This document shows, piece by piece, positions 24,160-33,101 of a DNA stretch of 64,000 nucleotides. Source of the DNA: an uncultured Prevotellaceae bacterium (GTDB lineage Bacteria > Bacteroidota > Bacteroidia > Bacteroidales > Bacteroidaceae); NCBI GenBank assembly GCA_902786665.1, contig CADADN010000005.1, positions 28,308-92,307 on the forward strand. Direction: 5' to 3'. Numbering within the stretch: position 1 is the first letter of the stretch; each line of letters opens with the position of its first letter. A program made the translations under genes and the position numbers. The notes beneath the pieces were generated by a model that saw only the letters and a program-made list of their open reading frames with translations, did no database searches and had not been told where the DNA came from.

Positions 24160-27100
24160 ATGATACGAAAAAAGACTTTTACATGCATCGACACGATTTC
24201 AGGGTGGGTAGCATTTGCCATCGCAGCACTCACCTATTGTCTCACTTGTGAACCCACAGCCAGTTTGTGGGACTGTCCTGAATTCATAGCCAGTGGATAT
24301 AAGTTGGAAATCGGGCACCCCCCTGGAGCACCCTTTTTCATGCTTGTGGCCAATTTGTTTTCACAGTTGGCAGGCAGTCCTTCGGACGTGGCCCGTTGGG
24401 TCAACACCATGTCGGCACTGCTCAGCGCCGGCTGCATCTTGTTCCTGTTTTGGACCATCACCCATTTCGCCCGCCGGCTCATGGGCACAGGTGATGCACT
24501 CACACTCTCGCAAGTTGTCATCATCGAGGGAGGCGGCATGGCCGGTGCCTTGGCCTACACCTTCAGCGACACCTTCTGGTTCTCTGCAGTGGAGAGCGAG
24601 GTCTATGCCTTCTCCAGCTTCCTCACTGCATTGGTTTTCTGGCTCATATTACGGTGGGAGGAAGAAGCCGACAACCCACAAAGCGACCGTTGGGTCATCC
24701 TCATCGCCTACATCATAGGCCTGTCGATTGGTGTCCATCTGCTCAATCTGTTGTGCATCCCCGCCATGGCACTCATTGTATATTACCGTAAGACGGAGAA
24801 AGCAAGTTGGCGGGGTGTGGCAACAGCCCTCGGAGCCGGCATATTGGTGCTTCTTGGCATCTTGTATGGCGTCATCCCTGGTGTCATCCGCCTTGGAGGT
24901 TGGGCTGAACTTCTTTTCACGAATGTCTTTCATTTGCCTTTCCACACCGGACTGGCGTGTTCATTCGTCCTCCTACTCACAACCATCCTCTTCTTGGCAT
25001 GCAGGACACGCAAGAGAATGGCCAAAACAAGTCTATTGAGTTTGCTTATGATGCTCATAGGTTTCAGTTGCTATGCGGTCATCCTCATCCGTTCGGCAGC
25101 CCATCCTCCGATGGACGAGAACTCGCCCGACAACATCTTCGCCTTGGGCAGATACCTGAGCCGTGAACAATATGGCGACTCTCCCCTGCTTTACGGCCAA
25201 GCCTACTGCAGCCGACTTGAGTACGAACCTCAAGGGGAATACCTTGTGGTCAAACAGGAAGAAGGTGCGCCCATCTATCATCCCACCACCGACGGCCCCC
25301 GGCATACATACACCGTCATCGGGCATAAGACGAAATACTTGTATCAAGACAAGATGTGGTTTCCACGCATGACATCATCTCAACATGCCCAGGCCTACGA
25401 GGCATGGATGGACGGCGTGAAGAAGAAAGACAACCTGCCCACAATGAGGGAAAACCTGCGCTTCTTCCTCTCCTATCAAGTCAACTTCATGTATTGGCGT
25501 TATTTCCTCTGGAATTTCGTGGGTCGTGAGAACAACATCCAAAGCCAGGGAGAAGTGGAGCACGGCCAATGGATGACGGGCATCAAATTCATCGACGACC
25601 TGTTGCTCAACTGCGATACCTCGAAGCTACCCTCCGATCTCCGCACCAACAAAGGTAGGAACGTGTATTACGGATTGCCACTCCTGTTGGGCATACTCGG
25701 AATGTGCTGGCAATACCGGCAGAAGAGCCGTGGCAGGCAGCAGTGCCTTGTCACAGCCATGCTCTTCATCATGACCGGACTGGCCATCGTGGTTTACCTC
25801 AACCAACCACCCCAACCCCCAAGGGAGCGCGACTATGTCTATGCCGGTTCGTTCTATGCCTTCTCCATCTGGATAGGCATGGGCACCTGTGCCATAGGCG
25901 CATTCCTGCAACGTTTCTCCCGCCGAAAGATGGCCGCTGCCATCGTCACGTCGCTGCTGTGCCTTGCCGTGCCATTGCAGATGGTGAGCCAGACGTGGGA
26001 CGACCACGATCGCTCCTGCCGTTACGCATGCCGTGACTTCGGATTGAATTATCTCGAAAGCATGACTCGTGAAGGCCACCCCATCATCCTCACCAACGGC
26101 GACAACGACACATTCCCACTATGGTACAACCATGAGGTGGAAGGTCAACGTACCGACACCCGCGACTGCAACCTATCATATGTGAACACCGACTGGTACA
26201 TCGACCAAATGAAACGACCGGCCTATGAGTCTCCCGCCTTGCCTTTTTATTGGAACCGAGCCGACTATCAGGAAAACGTCAACGAACTGGTGGAAGTGAG
26301 ACCCGACTTGAAGGAGGAAGTGTTGTCATACTATCGCGAGCATCCCGAAGAAGCCAAGGAGACATTGGGTGACGAGCCGTTCGAACTGCGCAACATCATC
26401 CGCTATTGGGTGCTGGGGCATCAACCTGAGCGCCACTGCATCCCCACGGACAGCGTCACCGTCACCAGCGAAGGGGAACAGATGACCATTTCGCTGAAAG
26501 GCATCCGCTATTTGCAGAAAAGCGATTTGTTTGTGCTCGAGATGCTTTCACATGGTGATTGGAGCCGACCCATCTACGCCTCCATCAGTTTGGGACCGAA
26601 GGAGATTCCTTACCTCAACGACCATTATGTGCTTGAGGGAATGGCCTATCGCATAGTGCCCGGCAACAAAGGGCCACGGATCGATGTGGAACGGACGTAC
26701 GAAAATGTGATGCATCGGTTCCGATATGGCGGTCTTTCCCGTAAAGGCATCTATGTGGACGAGGACGTCATGCATATGGCCCGCACCCACCAATACGTGA
26801 TGAGCATACTCATTGACAGCCTGTTGACAAAAGGCGACAAGCAGAGGGCACTCGCCGTTGCTGAAAAATGGGAGAAGGAATTGCCATCCAGCAACATACC
26901 CCACACCGAATCCGCAGTGTCGCTTGCCAGATGCTATTATGAAAACGGCAAGACCAACAAGGGAGACACCATCATTGCCAACTTGCTTGGAAGGAGCGAC
27001 GAATGGTTGTCGTGGGTAGCGACCATTGGCACCAACCACCGTCAAGCATCATCCTACACGGTGCTCACTTGGTTGGAAACAATGCAGCGAGCCTTGTCAA

Positions 27101-27186
27101 CAGCCTACCAATACGAGAGAACGACACTTGTAGAACAATTTCATCAAAAATACGAAAACCATGTCAGCAAATATCAAAAAAACTAA
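24160..27186 (+). CDS. DUF2723 glycosyltransferase-like membrane protein
   Basis: 1008 residues. The N-terminus holds the DUF2723 signature LTCEPTASLWDCPEFIASGYKL followed by GHPPGAPFF, then about a dozen hydrophobic segments to about residue 620. The C-terminal 380 residues are soluble and probably periplasmic, with NGDNDTFPLWY near their start. The family resembles eukaryotic protein O-mannosyltransferases in topology, and the early Glu/Asp loop is the likely active site; the substrate is unknown. A -7 TACTTTTG sits at 24133-24140. The next gene overlaps its end by 26 bases. Confidence 0.88.
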   Translation: MIRKKTFTCIDTISGWVAFAIAALTYCLTCEPTASLWDCPEFIASGYKLEIGHPPGAPFFMLVANLFSQLAGSPSDVARWVNTMSALLSAGCILFLFWTITHFARRLMGTGDALTLSQVVIIEGGGMAGALAYTFSDTFWFSAVESEVYAFSSFLTALVFWLILRWEEEADNPQSDRWVILIAYIIGLSIGVHLLNLLCIPAMALIVYYRKTEKASWRGVATALGAGILVLLGILYGVIPGVIRLGGWAELLFTNVFHLPFHTGLACSFVLLLTTILFLACRTRKRMAKTSLLSLLMMLIGFSCYAVILIRSAAHPPMDENSPDNIFALGRYLSREQYGDSPLLYGQAYCSRLEYEPQGEYLVVKQEEGAPIYHPTTDGPRHTYTVIGHKTKYLYQDKMWFPRMTSSQHAQAYEAWMDGVKKKDNLPTMRENLRFFLSYQVNFMYWRYFLWNFVGRENNIQSQGEVEHGQWMTGIKFIDDLLLNCDTSKLPSDLRTNKGRNVYYGLPLLLGILGMCWQYRQKSRGRQQCLVTAMLFIMTGLAIVVYLNQPPQPPRERDYVYAGSFYAFSIWIGMGTCAIGAFLQRFSRRKMAAAIVTSLLCLAVPLQMVSQTWDDHDRSCRYACRDFGLNYLESMTREGHPIILTNGDNDTFPLWYNHEVEGQRTDTRDCNLSYVNTDWYIDQMKRPAYESPALPFYWNRADYQENVNELVEVRPDLKEEVLSYYREHPEEAKETLGDEPFELRNIIRYWVLGHQPERHCIPTDSVTVTSEGEQMTISLKGIRYLQKSDLFVLEMLSHGDWSRPIYASISLGPKEIPYLNDHYVLEGMAYRIVPGNKGPRIDVERTYENVMHRFRYGGLSRKGIYVDEDVMHMARTHQYVMSILIDSLLTKGDKQRALAVAEKWEKELPSSNIPHTESAVSLARCYYENGKTNKGDTIIANLLGRSDEWLSWVATIGTNHRQASSYTVLTWLETMQRALSTAYQYERTTLVEQFHQKYENHVSKYQKN

Positions 27187-27397
27187 GCCCGCACCGGTCT
27201 TTCAGCGCACCAACATCGTCATCATCCTCGTGGCATGTGTCATCATCTGCATCGGTTTTGCACTCATGGCCGGCGGCAGCACCACCAAATCGACATTCTC
27301 CGCAGATATTTTCTCACACCGGAGAATCGTAGTCGCCCCGTTGATTTGCCTCATAGGCTACATCATGGTGATTGTGGGGATTTTGTTCCGGAAGTAA
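27161..27397 (+). CDS. DUF3098 small membrane protein
   Basis: 78 residues with two hydrophobic segments (about 21-41 and 56-75) separated by FSADIFSHRRIVVAP, which matches the DUF3098 family of Bacteroidota. Function unknown. In other Bacteroidota the family often sits beside cell-division or undecaprenyl-phosphate genes, but here it overlaps the DUF2723 gene by 26 bases and is probably translationally coupled to it. Confidence 0.85.
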   Translation: MSANIKKTKPAPVFQRTNIVIILVACVIICIGFALMAGGSTTKSTFSADIFSHRRIVVAPLICLIGYIMVIVGILFRK

Positions 27398-27414
27398 AAT
27401 AAGTGCATGGGGCA

Positions 27415-28101
27415 TCACATTTGGTTCAAGAGCCAAGCGAAGCCCTTGGCAGTCCTTTCACCGGTGTGCTGGAAATGGTTGCCTTTGTTCCATTCCAAGA
27501 TGGTGTTGACGCCTTGGCCGACCAAAAGTTCATATTGCTTTCTGATGCAGTCGCCAACTTGTGCCATCACGGGGTTCCTGGCCTTTTCCTCCTTGTCGCC
27601 AAGACTGAGATATACGGAAGACGACATTGGTTTGTGGTTTTGCGCATATCTTATCCAGTCAGGATACCAGACGGATGGGGATACGGCAGCTACGCCATGG
27701 AACATCTGCGATTGGTAGCAGGCCCAAAGTGCAAAGAACCCTGCCAAGGAATAGCCTCCTATCAGGCTTTTCATTGTTTCTTCATCGTATATCTGCCTCT
27801 TTCGCAATTCCGGCAGCAGGACATCCGTGATAAAAGACAAGGTATTCTCCGCACCATCGCCGAAGGGAATATTTCCAAATACCGCAGGAGCAGGCCAGGG
27901 AGTCAGTTCACCAAACCAGTCTTTCACTTCAAAGGTAACCAAGGCAAAGGGTTTTGTCGCCTGTGACTCGATGATGGCCACCTCATTATCCAAGACCTCC
28001 ATATCATTGTAGTCGACGGGTTGCACAAGAAGTAGTTCTGGTTGGTCGGCCATATATGCCATGCATTTTCGACCTCCAATTTGTATCGTCTGTGTGGTCA
28101 T
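27415..28101 (-). CDS. esterase D-like alpha/beta hydrolase
   Basis: 228 residues. The nucleophile elbow is GGYSLAGFFALW, and the late GNHFQHTGERT supplies the catalytic His. The layout fits the putative-esterase family (PF00756 type). No signal peptide, so cytoplasmic. Substrate not evident; siderophore or short acyl esters are possible. It converges with the DUF3098 gene (17 bases apart), and its upstream region is the largest GGAGTTAAAG array of the window. Confidence 0.85.
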   Translation of the reverse strand: MTTQTIQIGGRKCMAYMADQPELLLVQPVDYNDMEVLDNEVAIIESQATKPFALVTFEVKDWFGELTPWPAPAVFGNIPFGDGAENTLSFITDVLLPELRKRQIYDEETMKSLIGGYSLAGFFALWACYQSQMFHGVAAVSPSVWYPDWIRYAQNHKPMSSSVYLSLGDKEEKARNPVMAQVGDCIRKQYELLVGQGVNTILEWNKGNHFQHTGERTAKGFAWLLNQM

Positions 28102-28103
28102 AG

Positions 28104-28390
28104 GGAGTATTGTTAGGAGTTAAAGAGGAGTTAAAAAGGAGTTAAAGGGGAGTTAAAGGGACGTATGTTCACTATTTTCGGGAATTTTTTATTTTCGGGA
28201 GTTAAAGGGGAGTTTTTTTTCGGGAGTTAAAGGGGAGTTAAAGAGGAGTTAAAGGGACGTATGTTCACTTTTTTCGGGAGTTTTTTATTTTCGGGAGTTA
28301 AAGAGGAGTTAAAAAGGAGTTAAAGAGGAGTTAAAGGGACGTATGTTCACTATTTTCGGGAGTTAAAGGGGAGTTTTTTTCGGGAGTAGG
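28104..28390. repeat. largest GGAGTTAAAG repeat array, with higher-order repeats
   Basis: About 290 bases of GGAGTTAAAG units interspersed with TTTTCGGGAG segments. The cap GGGACGTATGTTCACT occurs three times (near 28161, 28257 and 28339), so the array itself is organised in three blocks spaced 96 and 82 bases apart. It begins immediately upstream of the minus-strand esterase start. Confidence 0.9.
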
Positions 28391-28394
28391 GTGA

Positions 28395-28521
28395 CCAATT
28401 TGTTGTATCGATAATCAAAGACCCCACCCCAGCCCCTCCCCTGAGGGGAGGGGATATGCGCACCGATTGTTGGACGAGACCTCTTGGCAAAGAAAGCGAA
28501 ACGTAATCTTTATGAAAAAAC
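28395..28521 (+). repeat. dispersed 125-base element with GC-rich palindrome, copy 1
   Basis: Contains a palindrome CCCCTCCCCT / AGGGGAGGGG followed by ATATGCGCACC and ends at ATCTTTATGAAAAAA. A second copy with few differences is at 56578-56710. A related inverted motif with GGTGCGCATCTC arms is at 35936-35980. It is not part of any gene; 28522-28780 beyond it is A+T-rich with a run of As near 28710 and shows no gene. Confidence 0.85.
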
Positions 28522-28780
28522 AGATTGCAAAATGGGCACCCTATTTCGGGAGCTAAAAGGGAGTTAAGTGATGACAAAAAAGTTGGGACGTTTTTTCATA
28601 TATGATTTCTGAACGAGTCAAACGCGTAGCAAATTTCATATGATTAGCCACTAATTTCTGCACACTAACAATTATGTATATTTTTGGACAATTCATAGTA
28701 ATTCGTGTAAAAAAAAAAAAAAAACATATCTGTTGTTCGCTGTCACCCAAAGGGTATTTGACAAAGTAGAGCCATTGGTT

Positions 28781-29581
28781 TCATATCTCCAATCTCATCC
28801 GTCGATGCGGGATGCCATCCAACATAAATTCCGCAGACGACACCTGGAAGCCAAATTTTTCGTAAAACCCAAGGGCATAACACTGGGCTTCAATCTCAAT
28901 GCATTCGGCACCTTGATCTGTTGCAACCTTGATGGCCTCCCTCATCACCTCCATGCCAAATCGTTTGTTCCTTTCTGCGGACAGCACGCGGCCAATATGC
29001 CACAAGCCTGCCTCATCTTTGAAAACCCTGGCATAAGCGACAATGCCATTGTCACGACGGAGAATGATATGAGTGGATTGATAGTCTATGTCGTCCAAAT
29101 CCTGATAGGCACATGCCTGTTCTACAACAAAAACAGCGGCACGCACCTTGAGAATCTCATAGAGTTCATAGATACTAAGTTCCTCAAAAGAATGGATGGA
29201 AAAGTTTAATCCGAGATGGCTGTCCGTCGGGAGTGACAAGTCCATATCCATCACTTCATTCTGATATTGGTTGATTTTTTGTTCCAGTTCTTCCATATTG
29301 ATGAATTGAGAACCACGATATACCTCCTTTCCATCCATCAGCAACAAAACCGTCGGACCTGAATAGACCAGGAAGCGCCCAGCAATCAGAGGTTCTTCGC
29401 GGATGTCCGTAAAGAACGAGCACAGGGATGGGGATTTTTCTGCCAACTGCCCTACCCTTTCGAACATGACATTGCATACCCCGCAGTCGGGAGCCTTGAT
29501 GAAGAACAGGCACAGGTGGTTGTCTGCCAATGTCTGTTCAATGTCAGTGATATTCGTCAAATGCAGGAATCTCTTTTTCAT
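28781..29581 (-). CDS. thioredoxin-like domain fused to ElaA-type GNAT acetyltransferase
   Basis: 266 residues in one frame. Residues 1-110 are thioredoxin-like: CLFFIKAPDCGVC places the redox pair at Cys33 and Cys36, followed by SGPTVLLLMDGKEV with the cis-Pro. Residues about 125-266 match the ElaA GNAT: LYEILKVRAAVFVVEQ, DDIDYQSTHI, and the acetyl-CoA region IGRVLSAERNKRFGMEVM. The thioredoxin half probably does disulfide exchange and the other half acetyl transfer; why they are joined is unknown. No signal peptide. A -7 TATCTTTG is at 29625-29632 on the minus strand. Confidence 0.88.
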   Translation of the reverse strand: MKKRFLHLTNITDIEQTLADNHLCLFFIKAPDCGVCNVMFERVGQLAEKSPSLCSFFTDIREEPLIAGRFLVYSGPTVLLLMDGKEVYRGSQFINMEELEQKINQYQNEVMDMDLSLPTDSHLGLNFSIHSFEELSIYELYEILKVRAAVFVVEQACAYQDLDDIDYQSTHIILRRDNGIVAYARVFKDEAGLWHIGRVLSAERNKRFGMEVMREAIKVATDQGAECIEIEAQCYALGFYEKFGFQVSSAEFMLDGIPHRRMRLEI

Positions 29582-29831
29582 ACAATCGTTGCCAATAAGA
29601 GAGTGTGAGTGACTTGCTCGATGCCAAAGATACGAAAAATTTTTATAAAATCATTGCAAAAACGAAATTTAGAAGTATTTTTGTCAAGTAATTTAGAAGA
29701 GAGGGCCATTTGTAAAAAGAAAAAGTACCTTGGCAAGCATTTTATGTGGCTGGACCCACCAAGGCCTAGCATGCCGTCCTTCATCGTCGTCGATTATGAC
29801 GATGGGGTATGAATCAAAGTCAAAGAATATT

Positions 29832-30326
29832 ATGATAACGATAAGAAGATACAACCATTGCGATGGAGAAGCAGCGATGGAGATTTGGAATTCCGTCGTC
29901 CGGGAGGGCATCGCCTTTCCACAATTGGAGGAACTGACAGAAGACATGGCAGACGATTTCTTCTGCAGCCAGTCCTACACGGGCATTGCCGTTGAAGAAG
30001 AAACGAGCGAGGTAGTCGGTCTTTACATCCTCCATCCCAACAATGTGGGTCGATGCGGGCATATCTGCAACACGAGTTATGCCGTGAAAGAGGGAAAACG
30101 CGGGTTGCACATCGGTGAGCAGTTGGTGAAAGACTCGCTGAGGGTTGGAGCAGAAATGGGGTTCCGCATCCTCCAGTTCAATGCTGTCGTGGCTTCAAAC
30201 ATACACGCCCTGCATCTTTACAAACGCCTGGGGTTCCATCAACTTGGCACCATCCCCCGGGGCTTCCTGATGAAAGATGGCCACTATGAGGACATCGTCT
30301 TGCATTACATTGAACTGAAAAAATAG
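29832..30326 (+). CDS. GNAT N-acetyltransferase
   Basis: 164 residues from ATG 29832 (MITIRRYNHCDGEAAMEIW); a longer frame to 29730 has an implausible N-terminus. Acetyl-CoA binding motif VKEGKRGLHIGEQLVKDSL and the late ALHLYKRLGFHQLGTIPRGF are classic. It resembles phosphinothricin/aminoacyl N-acetyltransferases (motif C-terminal GF..LGT). Substrate unknown. It is 27 bases ahead of the following gene, so they may share a transcript. Confidence 0.88.
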   Translation: MITIRRYNHCDGEAAMEIWNSVVREGIAFPQLEELTEDMADDFFCSQSYTGIAVEEETSEVVGLYILHPNNVGRCGHICNTSYAVKEGKRGLHIGEQLVKDSLRVGAEMGFRILQFNAVVASNIHALHLYKRLGFHQLGTIPRGFLMKDGHYEDIVLHYIELKK

Positions 30327-30353
30327 AAAACAACAAACAACGGAGGACTATTT

Positions 30354-31385
30354 ATGAAAAGAACATCACCAATGAAAGTGAAATTGTTGCTAATGCTGCT
30401 TGTCTGCGGAGCATGCTTCTCCTGCAATGCCCCCCAGCATGACACACAGGATGTTGATTCAACCAAAGTGAACAAGAATATGACAAACGAACAATTACGG
30501 GAAAAATTGGTGAAGGTCTTGGACGATATGAAAGCCAAGGCCATGGAGATGGGTATTCAAGGGGTGGCAACCGCCTCGGTTCTTAACAAAGGCGAAACCG
30601 ATGATTGGATAGGCGAAATGAAGGTCGTGGGAACACCATGCAACGAGAAAGAAGGTTGGAATCTTGTCGCCATCGCATAGTCGAAATGCGGTGAAGTCAT
30701 CGCCACCAAGGCCGACAGCGGCAAACCTGACCATCAGAAGATGATGGGTGAACTCGGTTTCGTAGGTGGCGCCTACGACGAATACGAAGGTTGCAAGATG
30801 GCTTTTGCTTTCAGTGGGGCTGATTCTGAAGAGGATTTGGTCGTGGCCAAGTACGGCATCGAGAGGATGAAAGGCTACATCTCCAACAAACAAGAGCCTG
30901 CTCCTGCAACGGCATACAAGCCACTTCCCACTCCACTGAAGAAAGAGCAGTTCATACAGGTTACCATCATCGTGGACGACATACAACGTGCCGCAAAGGC
31001 ATGGGCTGCCCTGCTTGGCGTCCCAGAGCCAGAAATATGGACGAACCACCTGAAGGGCAACGTGGAGAATCCATACACCTACCGGGGCAAGGATATACCA
31101 TGCGACTTGCAGATGTGTGTCTTTGAAATGGGCAGTTGGGTGCTGGAACTTCATCAGATCGATGATACGCCCAGCACCTTTCGTGAGTTCCAGAACAAGC
31201 ATGGCAACGGCGTCCACCACTTGGGTTTCGAGGTGGGTGACGACCGCGACGTGGTGATAGCCGAGCTGAAGGCCATGGGCTTTGACACTGAGCGCACCAT
31301 CGGCGTTTACCCCGGCAGCAGTTGGACCATCGTGGACACCGAGGACGTGCTTGGTGTGAATTTGAACATCAAGCCAAAGAGGTAG
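30354..31385 (+). pseudogene. GlcG/HbpS-like plus VOC lipoprotein gene split by in-frame TAG
   Basis: The frame opens at ATG 30354 with a lipoprotein leader (LLLMLLVCGACFSC) and continues through a heme-binding GlcG/HbpS-like stretch until TAG at 30678-30680. The same frame then runs on without a stop to 31385: SKCGEVIATKADSGKPD completes the GlcG-like domain, and FIQVTIIVDDIQRAAKAWAALLG to LGVNLNIKP forms a glyoxalase/VOC domain. Both parts fit one 343-codon gene with a single CAG-to-TAG-type change. Either a nonsense mutation, a sequencing error, or two products with internal restart at an ATG near 30741. The reading frame is otherwise intact, so the break is recent. Confidence 0.8.
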
Positions 31386-31645
31386 CCAATAGCCCTGTCG
31401 CAAGTGGTCATCACCTTTTTCATCAACCAAAACAGCAACGAAGCTACTAACTCAATACAAGACATCACGTGCTCGGATGACCGTCGGATGCATCGACCTA
31501 CAACGTGCAACAAGTCGGGCCAATGCGTACTAAAAAACCACATCCTCTGCTATTGAGAATGTGGAGAGATGTGTAAGTGTTTCCCCATCAAAGGGTGAAA
31601 CTCTAATACGGCATTTGTAGGTGTCGCAAGGTTAAAGGGTAATGC

Positions 31646-31744
31646 TTATCGAACATCAATGTTGTCGTGACGGGTCATCCATACACAGAAGAAGAAACCG
31701 GCCAGACTCATTGCCGCGATAGAGATTATTGCTATTGTATTCAT
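31646..31744 (-). CDS. 32-residue single-span membrane peptide (candidate)
   Basis: The minus-strand frame from ATG 31744 to TAA gives 32 residues: a short hydrophobic core (IAIISIAAMSLAGFFFCVW) followed by a polar MTRHDNIDVR tail. It sits 43-73 bases downstream of a complete Bacteroidota promoter on the same strand (31787-31817), which makes expression plausible. No homology can be asserted from sequence alone. It is divergent to the LysR gene and might be its partner. It could also be a chance frame in a leader RNA. Confidence 0.45.
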   Translation of the reverse strand: MNTIAIISIAAMSLAGFFFCVWMTRHDNIDVR

Positions 31745-31786
31745 TGCTATCGATTTTTAAAGTTTATATTGTTTGTTTTGACGATG

Positions 31787-31817
31787 CAAAGGTACAACCA
31801 TTCGGGATGTCTTGCAA
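31787..31817 (-). promoter_or_regulatory. promoter for the small minus-strand ORF
   Basis: On the minus strand TTG (31815-31817), 20 bases, TACCTTTG (31787-31794). The predicted start near 31780 leaves a 36-base leader before ATG 31744. Confidence 0.65.
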
Positions 31818-31924
31818 CGAATGATTATGAATTGTACTGCATCCTTCACCACAGGAAAAACGAAACGCAGCTATCGAAAATATCGATAGCCATATACGAA
31901 AACAAGCAAAAAGATTGATAGACC

Positions 31925-31956
31925 TTTGGTGTTTTCAAGTAAAATCAGTTACTTTG
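31925..31956 (+). promoter_or_regulatory. promoter of the LysR gene
   Basis: TTTG (31925-31928), 20 bases, TTACTTTG (31949-31956; consensus TAnnTTTG with one mismatch). The ATG at 31965 is only eight bases beyond the -7 box, so the transcript would start at or just before the start codon. Confidence 0.6.
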
Positions 31957-31964
31957 CGCCTGAT

Positions 31965-32879
31965 ATGGAACTAAGACAACTGAAATATTTCGTCAAGCTC
32001 GCAGAGACGCTCAATTTCTCAACGGCTTCAAAAGAGCTGTTCATCAGCCAGAGCACCCTTTCTCATCAGATTTTGCAATTGGAGAACGAATTCCAACAAC
32101 CCTTGTTCCAAAGGAACAGTCACGAGGTGATATTGACCGAGGCGGGACAGGAATTGCTGCCTCTCGCCAAGGGGACACTCCACTCTGCCGACAATTGCCT
32201 GCAAAGGCTTGAAGAACTGAAAGACCTTGAGGGAGGCGAGCTGAACATCGGCGTCACCTTCTCCTTCGCCAGCATCATGGCGGAAACCGTCACCGCCTTT
32301 CTGAGGAAGCACCCTCACGTCAAGATGAATGTCACACAATCGACAATGGCCGACTTGATTGGTCGTTTGGAGAACCACGAACTGGACTTCGTGCTGGCCT
32401 TCAAACCCACCACCCCTAACCCCAGAATCGAAAGCCAGGAATTGTTCCACCACCGTCTCGCAGCCATCGTGAATGACCGTCACGCACTAGCCAACCGCTC
32501 TGCCATCACATTCGAGGAACTGCAGAACTACGACCTTGCCCTGACAAAAAAGGACACACAAGCCCGCAACGCCTTTGAACGTGCCATATCTCAAACAGAC
32601 TACAGTTTCCGAATCAAGGTGGAGATGAATACCGTTTATCTGCTGTTCAGGCTGATACGAGAGTCCAACTATGTCACGGTGCTCAGTGAGAGTACAGTGG
32701 TGGCAGAACAAGGTCTGAAAGCCATCCCCATCACCGACACCGACACACCGGAAAAACAAATGCATGGCTGCATCCATCATTTGAAGAACGCCTATGTAAA
32801 AAGAGCCGCCCGCGAATTCTTCCGAATGCTCAGTGAGAGTGACTCCGTGCTTTTCAATAAAATGCAATGTTATGAATAA
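31965..32879 (+). CDS. LysR-type transcriptional regulator
   Basis: 304 residues from ATG 31965 (MELRQLKYFVKLAETLNFSTASKELF), the standard LysR start; longer upstream starts overlap the promoter. The helix-turn-helix is at residues 17-50 (SQSTLSHQILQLENEFQQPLFQR), and an effector domain follows (VLAFKPTTPN, AIVNDRHALA). It resembles the CynR/OxyR branch in size. The target is not known; the divergent small ORF is one candidate, and the mutated GlcG-like gene upstream is another. Confidence 0.94.
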   Translation: MELRQLKYFVKLAETLNFSTASKELFISQSTLSHQILQLENEFQQPLFQRNSHEVILTEAGQELLPLAKGTLHSADNCLQRLEELKDLEGGELNIGVTFSFASIMAETVTAFLRKHPHVKMNVTQSTMADLIGRLENHELDFVLAFKPTTPNPRIESQELFHHRLAAIVNDRHALANRSAITFEELQNYDLALTKKDTQARNAFERAISQTDYSFRIKVEMNTVYLLFRLIRESNYVTVLSESTVVAEQGLKAIPITDTDTPEKQMHGCIHHLKNAYVKRAAREFFRMLSESDSVLFNKMQCYE

Positions 32880-33033
32880 TCACATTTGCATGTTTGAACC
32901 GGTCTCCCCGAAGTCGTAGAGGTGGTTCTTGTGTCCGCCCGAAAAACGAGCTGTCGCCGCTATTGATACGGGCGTGGACGCCCGCGCTCCTCTAAAAGAC
33001 CGGCCTTCGGCCACAAAATGAAAAAAAGGAACA

Positions 33034-33064
33034 AAAATGGCTGGTCATCACGACCAGCCATTTT
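33034..33064. terminator. bidirectional terminator
   Basis: A perfect 13-base stem AAAATGGCTGGTC / GACCAGCCATTTT with a five-base loop lies between the LysR and flavodoxin genes. Its A and T ends allow termination on both strands. The rest of 32880-33101 shows no gene. Confidence 0.85.
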
Positions 33065-33101
33065 CATTCTTTATTTTTAACCTCTTCAAGCATGGCAGTG
33101 C

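Noticed and set aside
30678-30680. TAG reassigned to glutamine or another residue
   Set aside because: Other genes in the window end normally with TAG (for example 18964-20301 neighbours and the gene ending at 31385), so a recoded genome is unlikely; a single mutation or error fits better.
31667-31918. 83-codon plus-strand frame
   Set aside because: Overlaps the minus-strand promoter and small peptide frame, cysteine- and tyrosine-rich random composition, ends just before the LysR promoter.
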